A DNA stretch of 64,000 nt from Paraburkholderia bannensis NBRC 103871 (lineage in GTDB: Bacteria; Pseudomonadota; Gammaproteobacteria; Burkholderiales; Burkholderiaceae): positions 62,001-126,000 of the forward strand of contig NZ_BAYA01000003.1 in NCBI RefSeq assembly GCF_000685015.1, written 5' to 3'. This document shows, piece after piece, positions 50,109 to 59,992 of the stretch (position 1 is its first letter; each line of letters starts with the position of its first letter). A program made the position numbers and the translations under genes. The notes under the pieces were generated by a model that did not search any database, was not told the origin of the DNA, and saw only the letters and a program-made list of their open reading frames with translations.

Positions 50109-50882
50109 TTACGACTGCGCCAGTTCGCGCACATCGGTGGTGGGCAACGCACCGAATCCGTCGCTCAACGCGTAGTCGATCAACTGGCGCGCGGCGTCTT
50201 CGGGTGTTGCGAGCTTGCCCGTTTGCTTGAGTTCTTCGAAACGTCCGCGCGTCGGGAAGTGATCGACGTTTGTTGCGCGAATCGTCGCCTGCATGCCAGT
50301 GTCCACGACGCCAGGCGCGATGCTGCTGATGCGCAGACCAGCGGGCGCGTCGAGCGCAACGGCACGCGCATGATGATCGAGCGCGGCCTTTGTCGCGCAG
50401 TAGACGCTCCAGCCCGCGTAGGCGTTGCGCGCCGCGCCGCTCGAAATATGGATGATGCGGCGCTCGTGGGCCTGCACGCTTGTGAGCGCGTTGGCCAGCA
50501 TCAGCGGCGCGGCGACGTTGAGCGTGACCGCACGGGCTATCGCGCCCGCATCCTGGGCGCCGGGCGGCGCGATCGGATCGACGGTTCCTGCGTTATTGAA
50601 CAGCAGTACGCACTGCGCACCCTGCGCGAAGCGCTGCAGCGTGCCGCTCGCGAGCCATTGTTCGACGGCAGCGGGATCGGCGAGATCGAGGGATGCCTCT
50701 ACAAACTGCGGTGCCGATGCAGCGCGCTCGCTTTGCCCAAGCGACGGATGCAAGCTACGTCCCACGCCCAGCACAGCGATCTGGCGTTCGAGCAGCAGTT
50801 CCGCCAGCGCGGCGCCCAGGCCACGCGAATGGCCGGTGACGATCGCGCGCACCGGAGAAAGGGAAAAATCGGGTTGGGTCAT
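50109..50882 (-). CDS. SDR family oxidoreductase
   Basis: 257 residues. Cofactor motif AIVTGHSRGLGAALAELLLE, NNAG in VLLFNNAGTVDPIAPP, Ser in RIIHISSGAARNAYAGW and Tyr-Lys in SVYCATKAALDHHARAVA. The pattern TGHSRGLG and the C-terminal RFEELKQTGKLATPEDAARQ are seen in sepiapterin reductase-like SDRs of Burkholderia. The substrate is unknown. It converges with the opgC-like gene, 6 bases between stops. Confidence 0.8.
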   Translation of the reverse strand: MTQPDFSLSPVRAIVTGHSRGLGAALAELLLERQIAVLGVGRSLHPSLGQSERAASAPQFVEASLDLADPAAVEQWLASGTLQRFAQGAQCVLLFNNAGTVDPIAPPGAQDAGAIARAVTLNVAAPLMLANALTSVQAHERRIIHISSGAARNAYAGWSVYCATKAALDHHARAVALDAPAGLRISSIAPGVVDTGMQATIRATNVDHFPTRGRFEELKQTGKLATPEDAARQLIDYALSDGFGALPTTDVRELAQS

Positions 50883-51202
50883 GATTTACAGAGGAAAAAC
50901 AAACAATAAGCGCAGGCTGCGTGAGCGGCGACAGCGCCGCATCGTCGCATTCATCGCGCGGGATCGAGGGTCGGACGCGATGCGATTCAGGCTGGAACAA
51001 GCGGTTTATTTGCGGTGCACGCGCACGAAAACGAGAGAATCAGGCAAGCCGGCAGGGGCCAAACAGCGCATTTTTCGCGCTAAAACCGAGGTTAAACGCC
51101 GCGCCAAATCATGCGGATCGCGGCCATAACGCGCGACGAGACAGAAATGCGGCGCGCGATTCTGTATCATAGCGTCCGATCCAATAAGGAAGAGAGCTGG
51201 AC
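50883..51202. other. Intergenic region before proQ
   Basis: 320 bases with no convincing gene. TGTATCAT at 51162-51169 resembles an extended -10 box for proQ, and AGGAAGAG (51188-51195) is its ribosome site. No good -35 box was found. Confidence 0.4.
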
Positions 51203-52180
51203 GTGAAAGCCGCATCGCAACAACGCCGACCCCTGAGCCTCAAAGACGGGCTGCTTGAACTCAAGAAGAGCATGGGGCTGGGCACGGGTCAGCCGCCCGA
51301 AGAACAGGCGCAGTCGCCGCAAGGCAAGCACGCGCCCAAGGGCGCACCGAAAGGCGCACAAGGCCAGCGTCGCGCGCAGGGCGCGCCCGGCCACAAGGGG
51401 CCGAAGGGCCCTCGTCCGGCAGGCGCCGACGAGGCGCGCGGCCGCGGCCGTGCGCAGCACGCGAAGGGTCAAGGTCAAGGCAAGCCCGCGGGCGAAGGCG
51501 GCAAGCCGCAGGACGCCCAGGGTCAGGCCGGCAAGCCGCGCCAGTCGCGCGGCCCGCGCGACGGCGAGCGCAGCGATCGTGGCGAGCGCACCAACAACCG
51601 CCAGCGCCCGCAGCGCGCGCCGCAGCAACTGGCCAACCTGAGCGAAGCCGAAAAGGCGCGCATCGAGCGCAACCGCCAGCTCAACACGGTCTGGAACGTA
51701 TTCGCAAAGCTGTACCCGGCGTTCCGCGATCGCCTGCCGCTGAAGATCGGCGTCGCGGAAGACCTGGTCACGAAGCATCCCGACTATGAGCGCACGCTGA
51801 TCGTCGCCGTGCTCAAGCGCCACGTGAATCATCCGCGCTATCACGAGCGCGTCGCCGCAGGCGGCTCGCGCTTCGAACTGGACGGCAGCGTGTCGGAAGG
51901 CCCGGGCATCGATCCGTCGCACGTCGGCCGCGCCAACGCCGCGCTCGTGCGCCAGAAGGCCAAGGCCGAAGCACAAGCCAAGGCACAGGAAGCCGCGAAG
52001 GCACCGCAACCGGAAGCTGCTGCACAAGCGCCCGCGGCTCCCGAAGCGCCCGCCGCACCCGCAGTTGACGCTCCTGCCGAAGCCGCTGCCAACGCCGCCG
52101 ACACTGCTAATGTCGACGCAGCCGAAGCCAAGCCCGAAGCACAAGGCAACGAAGGCGCCACGCCCGCAGCCGACGCTTAA
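51203..52180 (+). CDS. proQ: ProQ/FinO family RNA chaperone
   Basis: 325 residues from GTG 51203, with AGGAAGAG 7 bases before. The first 145 residues are basic, Gly/Gln/Pro/Ala-rich and disordered (RAQGAPGHKGPKGPRPAGAD). The ProQ/FinO domain is at about 155-245: NTVWNVFAKLYPAFRDRLPL, KIGVAEDLVTKHPDYERTLI, AVLKRHVNHPRYHERVAAGG. The C-terminus is Ala/Pro/Glu-rich. ProQ binds small RNAs and mRNAs. The long disordered arms on both sides are typical in Burkholderiaceae. Confidence 0.85.
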   Translation: MKAASQQRRPLSLKDGLLELKKSMGLGTGQPPEEQAQSPQGKHAPKGAPKGAQGQRRAQGAPGHKGPKGPRPAGADEARGRGRAQHAKGQGQGKPAGEGGKPQDAQGQAGKPRQSRGPRDGERSDRGERTNNRQRPQRAPQQLANLSEAEKARIERNRQLNTVWNVFAKLYPAFRDRLPLKIGVAEDLVTKHPDYERTLIVAVLKRHVNHPRYHERVAAGGSRFELDGSVSEGPGIDPSHVGRANAALVRQKAKAEAQAKAQEAAKAPQPEAAAQAPAAPEAPAAPAVDAPAEAAANAADTANVDAAEAKPEAQGNEGATPAADA

Positions 52181-52229
52181 GCGCCCGGCGCCGACCAGGC
52201 GCTGCGTTCAAGCTCCGACGATACAAAAA

Positions 52230-52265
52230 GCCGCCCGGCGAGGTTCACTCGCCGGGCGGCTTTTT
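52230..52265. terminator. Bidirectional terminator of proQ and the transglycosylase gene
   Basis: GCCGCCCGGCGAG (52230-52242) pairs with CTCGCCGGGCGGC (52248-52260) around GTTCA, with AAAAA before and TTTTT after. It sits between two convergent genes and can serve both. Confidence 0.9.
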
Positions 52266-52285
52266 CACGTTCGGTTTAAACCGGT

Positions 52286-53014
52286 TCAGCGTTCGCGCGA
52301 GCGCGAATTGTGGCGTCCGGCAAGCGGATCGGCGCCCGAAGCGGCGGAAGTGGTGGAAGTCGCCTGCGCAGGCCCGGACGAAGCCGGGGCCGACGCGCCT
52401 TGCGCAACCGTCGCGGCCACCTCGCTCGCCGCGATAATGGCGGAAAACGCGCCGCTGAAGTTCGTGGCTGCGTCGTCGCTATCCGCATCACCCACAGCAC
52501 CCGCTGCAGACGTGCCGCTCGCGCTGTCCAGCACGCGGCTGAATTCGGCGGCGCGCGTACGGATCTTTTCGGCGTAGGCCTTCGATCCGCCGTAATTCTT
52601 CATCGCCGCATCCAGGTCGCCGCCCGCGGCGCGCTTGTAGCCGTAGAGAATCGATGAGCCCACATCGATATTGACATCGGGATCGGTGAGGTCTTTAACG
52701 TTGCGCAGCAGATTGCGGTGCGCCGAAGGCACGACCTGCATCAGCCCGGTGGCGTTGTTCCCGCCGCGCGCCTTCTCGTGAAACCTCGATTCGACCGAGA
52801 TGATGGCGAGCAGCACCGCCGGTGGCAGCGAATACTTGGCGGCAGCCGTAGTGACCGCCTCCGAAATCTGCGCGGCTTTTTCCTTCGCCAGCCCGAACTT
52901 CTGGGTCAGATAGGTGGGGAGTTTCTTGTCGTCCCCTTGCGGGGGAGCCTGCTGCGCCGATGCGTGATGCACGAGGCCGGGCAGCAAGGCAAGCAGGCAG
53001 AGTAGGCGCCTCAT
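52286..53014 (-). CDS. Lytic transglycosylase (SLT domain), exported
   Basis: 242 residues from ATG 53014 (MRRLLCLLALLPGLVHHASA, a signal peptide with cleavage after ASA); the frame is open earlier but without export signal. SLT domain: LLAIISVESRFHEKARGGNN (catalytic Glu in VESRF), TGLMQVVPSAHRNLL, DVNIDVGSSILYGYKRAAGG, KNYGGSKAY. The C-terminal 80 residues are low complexity. It cuts peptidoglycan in the periplasm; similar small proteins aid assembly of secretion systems, not seen here. Confidence 0.85.
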   Translation of the reverse strand: MRRLLCLLALLPGLVHHASAQQAPPQGDDKKLPTYLTQKFGLAKEKAAQISEAVTTAAAKYSLPPAVLLAIISVESRFHEKARGGNNATGLMQVVPSAHRNLLRNVKDLTDPDVNIDVGSSILYGYKRAAGGDLDAAMKNYGGSKAYAEKIRTRAAEFSRVLDSASGTSAAGAVGDADSDDAATNFSGAFSAIIAASEVAATVAQGASAPASSGPAQATSTTSAASGADPLAGRHNSRSRER

Positions 53015-53062
53015 GGCCAGTGCGCGTCGTGAACGATGGGAGGCGCACAGTATAACCGTCCA

Positions 53063-53100
53063 GGAAAAAGGACAGCCGGGATATGACCCTAGCTGTCCTT
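53063..53100 (-). terminator. Terminator after the fructose-bisphosphate aldolase gene
   Basis: On the minus strand AAGGACAGC (53100-53092) pairs perfectly with GCTGTCCTT (53076-53068), with an inner GGG/CCC pair, followed by TTTCC. It lies 65 bases after the aldolase stop. Confidence 0.7.
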
Positions 53101-53164
53101 CGATCAACTTACCGCAACTTATACCAACGCGATTGCCTGATTTTCCTGATCGAGCGCAGAACCA

Positions 53165-54061
53165 TCAGCCTTTGCGCACCGAGGCGGTGTAGATCTCGTC
53201 GATGCTCGCCGCCAGCGTGGCGTCGAACTCGGCGTCGCTCATCTGCTTCGTCAGGTCGTTGATGAGCGCGCGCGAAAAGCTCGCGATCATGCCGTGGTTG
53301 TGCGTGAGGCGCTCGCAGGCGTCGCTGCGCGAGTAGCCGCCCGACAGCGCGACCACGCGCACCACACGCGGGTGATCGATGAGCGGCTTGTAGAAGTCGG
53401 CCACATCGGGAATCGTCAGCTTGATCATGACGTTGCTGGAGGCGGGAAGGGCGTCCAGACCCTTGAGCAGCGCGTCGCGCAGCAGCGCTTCGGCTTCGGC
53501 CTTGTCGGGGGCCTTGATCGAGACTTCGGGTTCGAGGATCGGCACGAGACCCTTCGCAACGATCTGCGCGCCCACTTCGAACTGCTGCTGCGCAATCGCC
53601 GCAATGCCCGACGCCGACGCGCGCTCGATCACCGAGCGCATCTTGGTGCCGAAAACACCCGCTTTCACGGCACGATCGAGCAGGGCGTCGAGGCCGGGAT
53701 TCGGCTTCATCAGGCGCACGCCGTCGGCTTCGCTCTCCAGCCCCTTGTCGACCTTCAGGAACGGCACCACGCCGCGGTCTTCCCAGAGGAACGCGGGCAC
53801 CGGCTTGCCGTGCGCCTGGCCGTCCATGGTCTGCTCGAACAGAATCGCGCCGATCACTTTCTCGCCCGTGAACGCCGGTGCGCTGATGATGCGCACGCGC
53901 ATTTCGTGCATCAGGCGGAACATGTCGGCGTCGCTGCTGTACTCGCTTTCCGGGATGCCGTATTGCTTGAGCGCGCCCGGCGTCGAGCCGCCGCTCTGGT
54001 CAAGCGCCGCGATGAAACCGGGTTTATCGCGCATCTGCTGCAACATCTTGTCGTTGGCCAT
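53165..54061 (-). CDS. Fructose-bisphosphate aldolase class I
   Basis: 298 residues. Motifs: GFIAALDQSGGSTPGALKQY, FLWEDRGVVPFLKVDKGLES, VRLMKPNPGLDALLDRAVKA, VPILEPEVSIKAPDKAEAEA (Glu-Pro-Glu, near the Schiff-base region), VVALSGGYSRSDACERL. It cleaves fructose 1,6-bisphosphate in glycolysis and works in reverse in gluconeogenesis with a lysine Schiff base and no metal. Ribosome site GGGAGAT lies before ATG. Burkholderiaceae usually also have a class II enzyme. Confidence 0.85.
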   Translation of the reverse strand: MANDKMLQQMRDKPGFIAALDQSGGSTPGALKQYGIPESEYSSDADMFRLMHEMRVRIISAPAFTGEKVIGAILFEQTMDGQAHGKPVPAFLWEDRGVVPFLKVDKGLESEADGVRLMKPNPGLDALLDRAVKAGVFGTKMRSVIERASASGIAAIAQQQFEVGAQIVAKGLVPILEPEVSIKAPDKAEAEALLRDALLKGLDALPASSNVMIKLTIPDVADFYKPLIDHPRVVRVVALSGGYSRSDACERLTHNHGMIASFSRALINDLTKQMSDAEFDATLAASIDEIYTASVRKG

Positions 54062-54234
54062 CTTTTCATCTCCCGAAAAATAAGCGCCCGTGGCGCGATC
54101 CAGAAAACCGATTCGACGAGTGTACCGGCGCCGCGTGACAGCGTCTGCGCCAATGTGACGGCGGGGGCGGTCAGCCGGTCACCCGCGGGTCATACGCAGG
54201 TCAAACGCGAAGAGCAAGCAAGCGCGATGCCAGC

Positions 54235-55641
54235 TCAGACAATCACCTGCGCCTGCGCCGAGCGGTCGTTGGCGAGCAGCGCCGACAGACGCCGCAACGC
54301 CGATTGCAACTGCGCGCGATCCGCCGCCGCGCCCAGCGAGATGCGGATGGCGTTGGCTGCGCCGCCGCCCTGGTCGAAAGCCGTGGAGGGCGCGACGGCC
54401 AGGCCTTCGGTGCTGGCCGCCGCCGCCAGTTCGCGCGCGTGCCAGTAGCTCGGCAGCGCGTACCAGAGGTGAATCCCGGCGTTCTCGCCCGCCGCCGGCC
54501 CGAGCAGTTGCGCCGCCATGCGCTGGCGCACCTGCGCCTCCGCGCGCACGCCCTGGAAGATCGCGTCGGCGACGCCGTCTTCGATCCACTGCATCGCCAG
54601 TGCGTTGGTCAACGGCGCGGCCATCAGCGAGAACGAGCGCAACGCGGCGAGCACGCGTGCATGCGCGGTGCTGTCCGGCAACGTCAGGAAGGCGGTGCGC
54701 AGTCCCGGCGAGAGCGTCTTGGAAAGCGTCGAGAGATAGCAGACCTGCGTGGGCGCCATGCGCGCGAGCGGCGGCGGGGCGTCGGGCGCGAAACGCCAGT
54801 ACGGATCGTCCTCGACGATACGCACGCCGTGGCGCTGCGCCACGCGCAGCAGGTCGCGGCGGCGCGCTTCGGAGAGCGTGGCGGCGGTGGGATTTTGCAG
54901 CGTGGGGTTCAGGTAAAGCATGCGCGCGCCGTGCAGGCCGCACGCGGCATCGAGCGCGTCGGGCAGCATGCCTTCGGCGTCCGTGGCCACGATGACGAGT
55001 CGCCGCCCCAGTTGCGCCACCGCGTGCGGCAGCCCCGGATAGACGAGCGGCTCGCTCAGCACCACGTCGCCCGGCGCGGTGAACGCGAGAATCAGCGCCG
55101 CCAGCGCCGACTGCGCGCCCGAACAGACCACCAGCCGCGCTGGATCGACCTTGCCCAGCACCGGTTCGAGCCACTTCGCGCCCGCCGCGCAATCGGCCGC
55201 CGCGCCGCCGCCGACGTGGTACGTCATCAGCAGGTCGGCGTCGCTGCGCAGCAAAAGGCGCGACAGTCCCTCGCGCAGCAGCGCGTCCGCGTCGAGCCCC
55301 TGCGGCGGCGGCGGAATGTTCATGCTCAGGTCGACACGCTGCGCAAGCTCCGCGCGCGGTGCGGCGATGAAAGTGCCAAGCGGCCCGCGCGCCTCGATCA
55401 GCCCGCGCCGCCGCGCCTCGTTGAAGCCGCGCGTGATGGTGGTCAGGTCGACGTCGAGCAGGTCGGCCAGCGTGCGCTGCGCGGGCGCGCGCTCACCGGG
55501 CGAGAGCGTGCCGTCGGCCACGGCGCGCTCGATGAAATCGACCAGCCGCAGATAGCGCGGCCCGTCGCCGCCTTGCAGCGCCGCCGTCCACGCCGAAGCA
55601 GCGTCTTTCTTGTCCGGATCGATGCGGTCTTTTCGCGTCAT
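54235..55641 (-). CDS. MocR-type regulator: GntR helix-turn-helix fused to aminotransferase
   Basis: 468 residues from ATG 55641. N-terminal GntR winged helix: RYLRLVDFIERAVADGTLSP, GERAPAQRTLADLLDVDLTT, ITRGFNEARRRGLIEARGPL. C-terminal fold-type I aminotransferase domain: LVVCSGAQSALAALILAFTA, LYLNPTLQNPTAATLSEARR, RIVEDDPYWRFAPDAPPP, and the PLP Lys in CYLSTLSKTLSPGLRTAFL. MocR regulators sense amino compounds or PLP itself. It diverges from cyoA; an inverted repeat at 55701-55723 is its likely operator. Confidence 0.85.
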   Translation of the reverse strand: MTRKDRIDPDKKDAASAWTAALQGGDGPRYLRLVDFIERAVADGTLSPGERAPAQRTLADLLDVDLTTITRGFNEARRRGLIEARGPLGTFIAAPRAELAQRVDLSMNIPPPPQGLDADALLREGLSRLLLRSDADLLMTYHVGGGAAADCAAGAKWLEPVLGKVDPARLVVCSGAQSALAALILAFTAPGDVVLSEPLVYPGLPHAVAQLGRRLVIVATDAEGMLPDALDAACGLHGARMLYLNPTLQNPTAATLSEARRRDLLRVAQRHGVRIVEDDPYWRFAPDAPPPLARMAPTQVCYLSTLSKTLSPGLRTAFLTLPDSTAHARVLAALRSFSLMAAPLTNALAMQWIEDGVADAIFQGVRAEAQVRQRMAAQLLGPAAGENAGIHLWYALPSYWHARELAAAASTEGLAVAPSTAFDQGGGAANAIRISLGAAADRAQLQSALRRLSALLANDRSAQAQVIV

Positions 55642-55700
55642 TCTGTCGCAGATGTATGTGTCATGTCTTACTCTAGCATGCGGACACGAAGCGCGTAAAT

Positions 55701-55723
55701 CCATACATATAGGCTATGTATGG
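55701..55723. promoter_or_regulatory. Perfect inverted repeat between mocR-like gene and cyoA
   Basis: CCATACATA-TAGGC-TATGTATGG, 9 bases per arm. A related half-site ATGTATGTGTCATG is at about 55652. The position, 60 bases from the mocR-like start and 90 from cyoA, fits an operator for one or both genes. Confidence 0.65.
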
Positions 55724-55813
55724 GTCTTTGCCCGGCGTCCTGACGGCGCAGGCGCGAAGGCGATGTGGGCAGGTATGGATGGGTTTGCGCGATCGTCAAC
55801 CATGGAACCCGAC

Positions 55814-56869
55814 ATGCGCAACTTCCCCAAACGAAGAAGACCGGCCGTCGAAGCCGACCCGCCACTTCCATCATTTCCTCAACCACCCACACGCACGACC
55901 GCCTTGTTGCGCCGCCTCGCGCCGCTCGCATCGACGGGCGCGCTTGCCTTGCTCGGCGGCTGCAGCTCCGTGCTGATGGATCCGAAAGGCGACATCGGCA
56001 TGCAGGAGAAAAACCTCATCCTCATCGCGCTCGGCCTGATGCTGCTCGTGGTGATTCCGGTGATCGCGCTCACGCTCTGGTTCGCGTGGCGCTACCGTGC
56101 GTCCAACACCGGCGCCACCTACGCGCCGAAGTGGTCGCATTCGACCGCCATCGAAATCGTGGTCTGGACGATCCCGTGCATCATCGTCGTCACGCTCGCC
56201 GCGCTGATCTGGCGCACGACGCACTCGCTCGATCCGTACAAGCCGATCGAGTCGCAGGTCAAGCCGGTTCGCGTCGATGTCGTGGCGCTCAACTGGAAGT
56301 GGCTGTTCATCTATCCGGATTACGGCGTCGCATCGGTGAACCAGTTGGCGATTCCCGTCGATACGCCGGTCTCGTTCCGCCTGACCGCCGAATCGCTGAT
56401 GAACTCGTTCTTCATCCCGCAACTGGGCAGCCAGGTCTACGCGATGTCGGGCATGGAAACGAAGCTGCACCTGATCGCGAACCAGCCCGGCACCTACGCG
56501 GGACGTTCGGCGGCGTTCAGCGGCCCGGGCTTCTCGGATATGCACTTCGACACGCTCGCTACCAGCCGCGCCGACTTCGACGCCTGGATCGCGCGCGCCA
56601 AGGCGTCGCCCGCGATGCTCAGCCGCGGCGCTTACGAGCAGCTCGCCGTGCCGGGCGAAAAGGCGCCGGTCGCGCTCTATTCGAACGTGGCGCCTGGCCT
56701 CTTCGAAGGCGTGGTCGACAAGTACATGCGCGACGTGCACGGCAACCCGATCTGCGGCACGGGCACCGCCACAAGCACAGGCGCCGGAACCAGCATTCCG
56801 GCGCTCACCCTGAATAGCAGCGTTGATCGAAGCGGCGCTCGCGCGCCCGCCCCCCTGGCAGCGGAGTAA
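55814..56869 (+). CDS. cyoA: Cytochrome bo ubiquinol oxidase subunit II
   Basis: 351 residues from ATG 55814 (another ATG in frame at 55802). A basic, proline-rich N-terminal extension of about 45 residues precedes the lipoprotein signal [10 protein letters not shown]. Two membrane helices ([20 protein letters not shown] and [20 protein letters not shown]) and the cupredoxin domain [20 protein letters not shown] follow. The copper A ligands are absent ([16 protein letters not shown]), as in quinol oxidases. The C-terminus is Gly/Thr/Ala-rich. First gene of cyoABCD. Confidence 0.9.
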   Translation: MRNFPKRRRPAVEADPPLPSFPQPPTRTTALLRRLAPLASTGALALLGGCSSVLMDPKGDIGMQEKNLILIALGLMLLVVIPVIALTLWFAWRYRASNTGATYAPKWSHSTAIEIVVWTIPCIIVVTLAALIWRTTHSLDPYKPIESQVKPVRVDVVALNWKWLFIYPDYGVASVNQLAIPVDTPVSFRLTAESLMNSFFIPQLGSQVYAMSGMETKLHLIANQPGTYAGRSAAFSGPGFSDMHFDTLATSRADFDAWIARAKASPAMLSRGAYEQLAVPGEKAPVALYSNVAPGLFEGVVDKYMRDVHGNPICGTGTATSTGAGTSIPALTLNSSVDRSGARAPAPLAAE

Positions 56870-56876
56870 TCACATC

Positions 56877-58880
56877 ATGTTCGGAAAACTCACGCTCGAT
56901 GCCGTTCCCTGGCACGAGCCCATCATCATGGGCACCGGCGCCGTCGTGGCGCTCGGCGGCCTGGCCCTGCTCGCGGCGATCACGCTCGCGGGCAAGTGGG
57001 GCTATCTGTGGCGCGAATGGCTGACGTCCGTCGATCACAAGCGCATCGGCATCATGTACATCATTCTCGCGATCGTGATGCTGCTGCGCGGTTTCGCCGA
57101 CGCCATCATGATGCGCGCGCAACAGGCCATCGCCTATAACGACGCGGCGGGCTACCTGCCGCCGCATCACTACGACCAGATCTTCACGGCGCACGGCGTC
57201 ATCATGATCTTCTTCGTGGCCACGCCGCTCATCCTGGGCTTGATGAACGTGGTCGTGCCGCTGCAGATCGGCGCGCGCGACGTGGCGTATCCGTTCGTCA
57301 ACTCGCTGTCCTACTGGCTTTCCGTGGTGGGCGCGGTGCTGGTGATGGTGTCGATGTTCGTCGGCGATTTCGCGGCGACGGGGTGGGTCGCGTATCCGCC
57401 GCTCTCGGAGCTGGGCTATAGCCCGACCGTCGGGATGGACTACTACATCTGGTCGCTGCAGATATCGGGGCTGGGCACGACGCTTTCGGGCATCAACTTC
57501 ATCGTGACGATCCTGCGCATGCGCGCGCCGGGCATGAAGCTCATGATGATGCCGGTGTTCGTGTGGACGGCGCTCATCACCAACATCCTGATCGTCGCGG
57601 TGTTCCCGGTGCTGACCGGCACGCTCGCGCTGCTCACGATGGATCGCTATCTCGACATGCATTTCTTCACGAACGAGCTGGGCGGCAACGCGATGATGTA
57701 CATCAACCTGATCTGGGTGTGGGGCCACCCCGAGGTGTACATCCTGATCCTGCCCGCGTTCGGCGCGTTCTCGGAAATCATCGCCACGTTCTCGGGCAAG
57801 CCGCTGTTCGGCTACAAGTCGATGGTGTACGCGACGTCCTCCATCGGCATCCTGTCGTTCTTCGTGTGGCTGCATCACTTCTTCACGATGGGCTCGGGCG
57901 CGAACGTCAACGCCTTCTTCGGCATCATGACGACGATCATCTCGATCCCGACGGGCGTGAAGCTGTTCAACTGGCTGTTCACGATGTACCGCGGCCGTAT
58001 CCGCTATCACAGCGCGACGCTGTGGACGATCGGCTTCATGGTGACGTTCGCCGTGGGCGGCATGACCGGCGTGCTGCTGGCCGTGCCGGGCGCGGACTTC
58101 GTGCTGCATAACTCGCTGTTCCTCGTCGCGCACTTCCACAACGTCATCATCGGCGGCGTGGTGTTCGGCTGCCTTGCGGGCGTGAGCTTCTGGTTCCCGA
58201 AGGTGTTCGGTTTCACGCTCAACGAGTTCTGGGGCAAGGTGTCGTTCTGGTGCTGGCTGATCGGCTACTGGCTCGCCTTCACGCCGCTCTATATCCTGGG
58301 CTTCGAAGGCATGACGCGCCGCATGAACCACTACTCCGACCCGAGCTGGCATATGTGGCTCGTGGTGGCGCTGGTGGGCGCGGTGTTCGTCGGTCTCGGC
58401 ATCCTGGCGCTGATCGTGCAGCTTTATGTAAGCGTGCGCGACCGCGACCTGAGCCGCGACGTCACGGGCGATCCGTGGGACGGCCGCAGCCTGGAATGGG
58501 CGACGGCTTCGCCCGCGCCGTTCTACAACTTCGCCGTGATGCCGAAGATCACGTCGATGGAACAGCACTGGGACAACAAGGAAGCGGGCATTGCCTACGT
58601 GCAGCCGCAGAAATACGAGGACATCCACATGCCGCGCAATACCGGTGCGGGCTTCGTCATCGCGATGTTCAGCTTCGTGTTCGGCTTTGCCGCGGTGTGG
58701 CATATGTGGCCGTTCGCGGCGCTGGGCCTGATCGGCATGATCGGCACGTTCCTCGCGCGCACCTATAACCAGGACGTCGATTACTGGGTGCCGGCTGCCG
58801 AAGTCGAGCGCATCGAAAACGCCCGCTTCCAGCAGCTCAAGGCCGCGCAAAAAACACTGGAAATGAAGGAGGTCGCGTAA
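56877..58880 (+). CDS. cyoB: Cytochrome bo ubiquinol oxidase subunit I
   Basis: 667 residues from ATG 56877, with GCGGAG 10 bases upstream; an earlier ATG in frame overlaps cyoA. It carries the haem b, haem o and copper B centre: [40 protein letters not shown] (the His-Tyr crosslink motif), [38 protein letters not shown]. Reduces oxygen to water and pumps protons. Length is usual. Confidence 0.95.
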   Translation: MFGKLTLDAVPWHEPIIMGTGAVVALGGLALLAAITLAGKWGYLWREWLTSVDHKRIGIMYIILAIVMLLRGFADAIMMRAQQAIAYNDAAGYLPPHHYDQIFTAHGVIMIFFVATPLILGLMNVVVPLQIGARDVAYPFVNSLSYWLSVVGAVLVMVSMFVGDFAATGWVAYPPLSELGYSPTVGMDYYIWSLQISGLGTTLSGINFIVTILRMRAPGMKLMMMPVFVWTALITNILIVAVFPVLTGTLALLTMDRYLDMHFFTNELGGNAMMYINLIWVWGHPEVYILILPAFGAFSEIIATFSGKPLFGYKSMVYATSSIGILSFFVWLHHFFTMGSGANVNAFFGIMTTIISIPTGVKLFNWLFTMYRGRIRYHSATLWTIGFMVTFAVGGMTGVLLAVPGADFVLHNSLFLVAHFHNVIIGGVVFGCLAGVSFWFPKVFGFTLNEFWGKVSFWCWLIGYWLAFTPLYILGFEGMTRRMNHYSDPSWHMWLVVALVGAVFVGLGILALIVQLYVSVRDRDLSRDVTGDPWDGRSLEWATASPAPFYNFAVMPKITSMEQHWDNKEAGIAYVQPQKYEDIHMPRNTGAGFVIAMFSFVFGFAAVWHMWPFAALGLIGMIGTFLARTYNQDVDYWVPAAEVERIENARFQQLKAAQKTLEMKEVA

Positions 58881-58883
58881 GTC

Positions 58884-59498
58884 ATGGCTCACGCTGCAAC
58901 GACACATCACGGCCACGATCATGGCCATGGTCACGAACACGACGACGGCACCAAGACCACGTTCGGGTTCTGGATCTACCTGATGAGCGACTGCCTCATC
59001 TTCGCGACGCTGTTCGCCACTTTCGGCGTGCTGGCGAATGCGACGGCAGGCGGCCCCGGTGCGAAACAACTGTTCGAGCTTTCGTACGTGCTCGGCGAAA
59101 CGCTGCTGCTGCTCGCGAGCAGCGTCACGTTCGGTCTGGCGATGCTCGGACTGCACGCGCAGCGGCGCGGCCAGGTGATTTTCTGGCTCGTGATCACGTT
59201 CCTGTTTGGCGCGGGCTTCGTCGGCATGGAAATCAACGAGTTCGCCAAGCTCATCGCCGATGGCGCAGGCCCGCATACGAGCGCGTATCTGTCGGCGTAT
59301 TTCACGCTGGTCGGCACGCACGGTTTGCACGTGAGCGCCGGGCTGCTGTGGATCGCGGTCATGATGCACCAGACCTGGAAGTTCGGCCTGACCGGCACGG
59401 TGCGCCGCCGCCTCGCGTGCCTGAGCCTTTTCTGGCACTTCCTGGATCTCGTGTGGATCTGCGTTTTCACCTTTGTTTATCTGCGAGGCATGCTGTGA
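58884..59498 (+). CDS. cyoC: Cytochrome bo ubiquinol oxidase subunit III
   Basis: 204 residues; His-rich start ([15 protein letters not shown]) then five membrane helices: [80 protein letters not shown]. Three bases after cyoB. The His-rich N-terminus is also seen in cyoD and could bind metal on its way to the enzyme; that is a guess. Confidence 0.92.
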   Translation: MAHAATTHHGHDHGHGHEHDDGTKTTFGFWIYLMSDCLIFATLFATFGVLANATAGGPGAKQLFELSYVLGETLLLLASSVTFGLAMLGLHAQRRGQVIFWLVITFLFGAGFVGMEINEFAKLIADGAGPHTSAYLSAYFTLVGTHGLHVSAGLLWIAVMMHQTWKFGLTGTVRRRLACLSLFWHFLDLVWICVFTFVYLRGML

Positions 59499-59878
59499 GT
59501 CATTCCCACGTCTCTCATTCCTCTCATTCTGCCGGCCACGATGACGGGCATGGCAGCCTCAAGGGCTACATGATCGGCACGGTGCTGTCGCTCGTGCTCA
59601 CGCTCGCGTCATTCGGCGTGGTCATGTTTCACGTGATTCCGCCCGCGCAGGGTTTAACGGCGATCGTCGTGCTGTGCGTCGCGCAGCTTGTCGTGCAGCT
59701 GTTTTATTTCCTGCATATTGGCGCGGCGCGCAGCCAGCGTGCGAACACTGGCATTTTCATCTGCACAGCGTTTTTGATTGCGGTGATCGTCGGCTTGTCG
59801 CTGTGGGTCATGCATAACGCCAACGTCAACATGATGCCGTCGCAGATCAGCGTCGAACGCGCGATGGCGCACGATTGA
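59495..59878 (+). CDS. cyoD: Cytochrome bo ubiquinol oxidase subunit IV
   Basis: 127 residues from GTG 59495 in a GTGA overlap with cyoC. His/Ser-rich start ([18 protein letters not shown]), then three helices: [60 protein letters not shown]. Small subunit needed for assembly. No cyoE (haem o synthase) follows; it must be elsewhere, as in many Burkholderiaceae. Confidence 0.92.
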   Translation: MSHSHVSHSSHSAGHDDGHGSLKGYMIGTVLSLVLTLASFGVVMFHVIPPAQGLTAIVVLCVAQLVVQLFYFLHIGAARSQRANTGIFICTAFLIAVIVGLSLWVMHNANVNMMPSQISVERAMAHD

Positions 59879-59919
59879 TGAGGTACGCCGCGTAGCGTGA
59901 CGCTGCGTTGCGCAGGTCG

Positions 59920-59964
59920 CCCCGCGTGGGTTCGGTTCTTTGGGATCGGGCTGCGCGGGGTTTT
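59920..59964 (+). terminator. Probable terminator of cyoABCD
   Basis: CCCCGCG (59920-59926) and CGCGGGG (59954-59960) pair across a 27-base loop and are followed by TTTTCTGTTT. It starts 41 bases after cyoD. Confidence 0.5.
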
Positions 59965-59992
59965 CTGTTTATGTACGCAGTGGGCTTAGAGC

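Noticed and set aside
56805..59438. 877-residue reverse-strand open frame over cyoBC
   Set aside because: Shadow of cyoB and cyoC; composition is mostly His, Arg, Asp and Glu with no recognisable fold.
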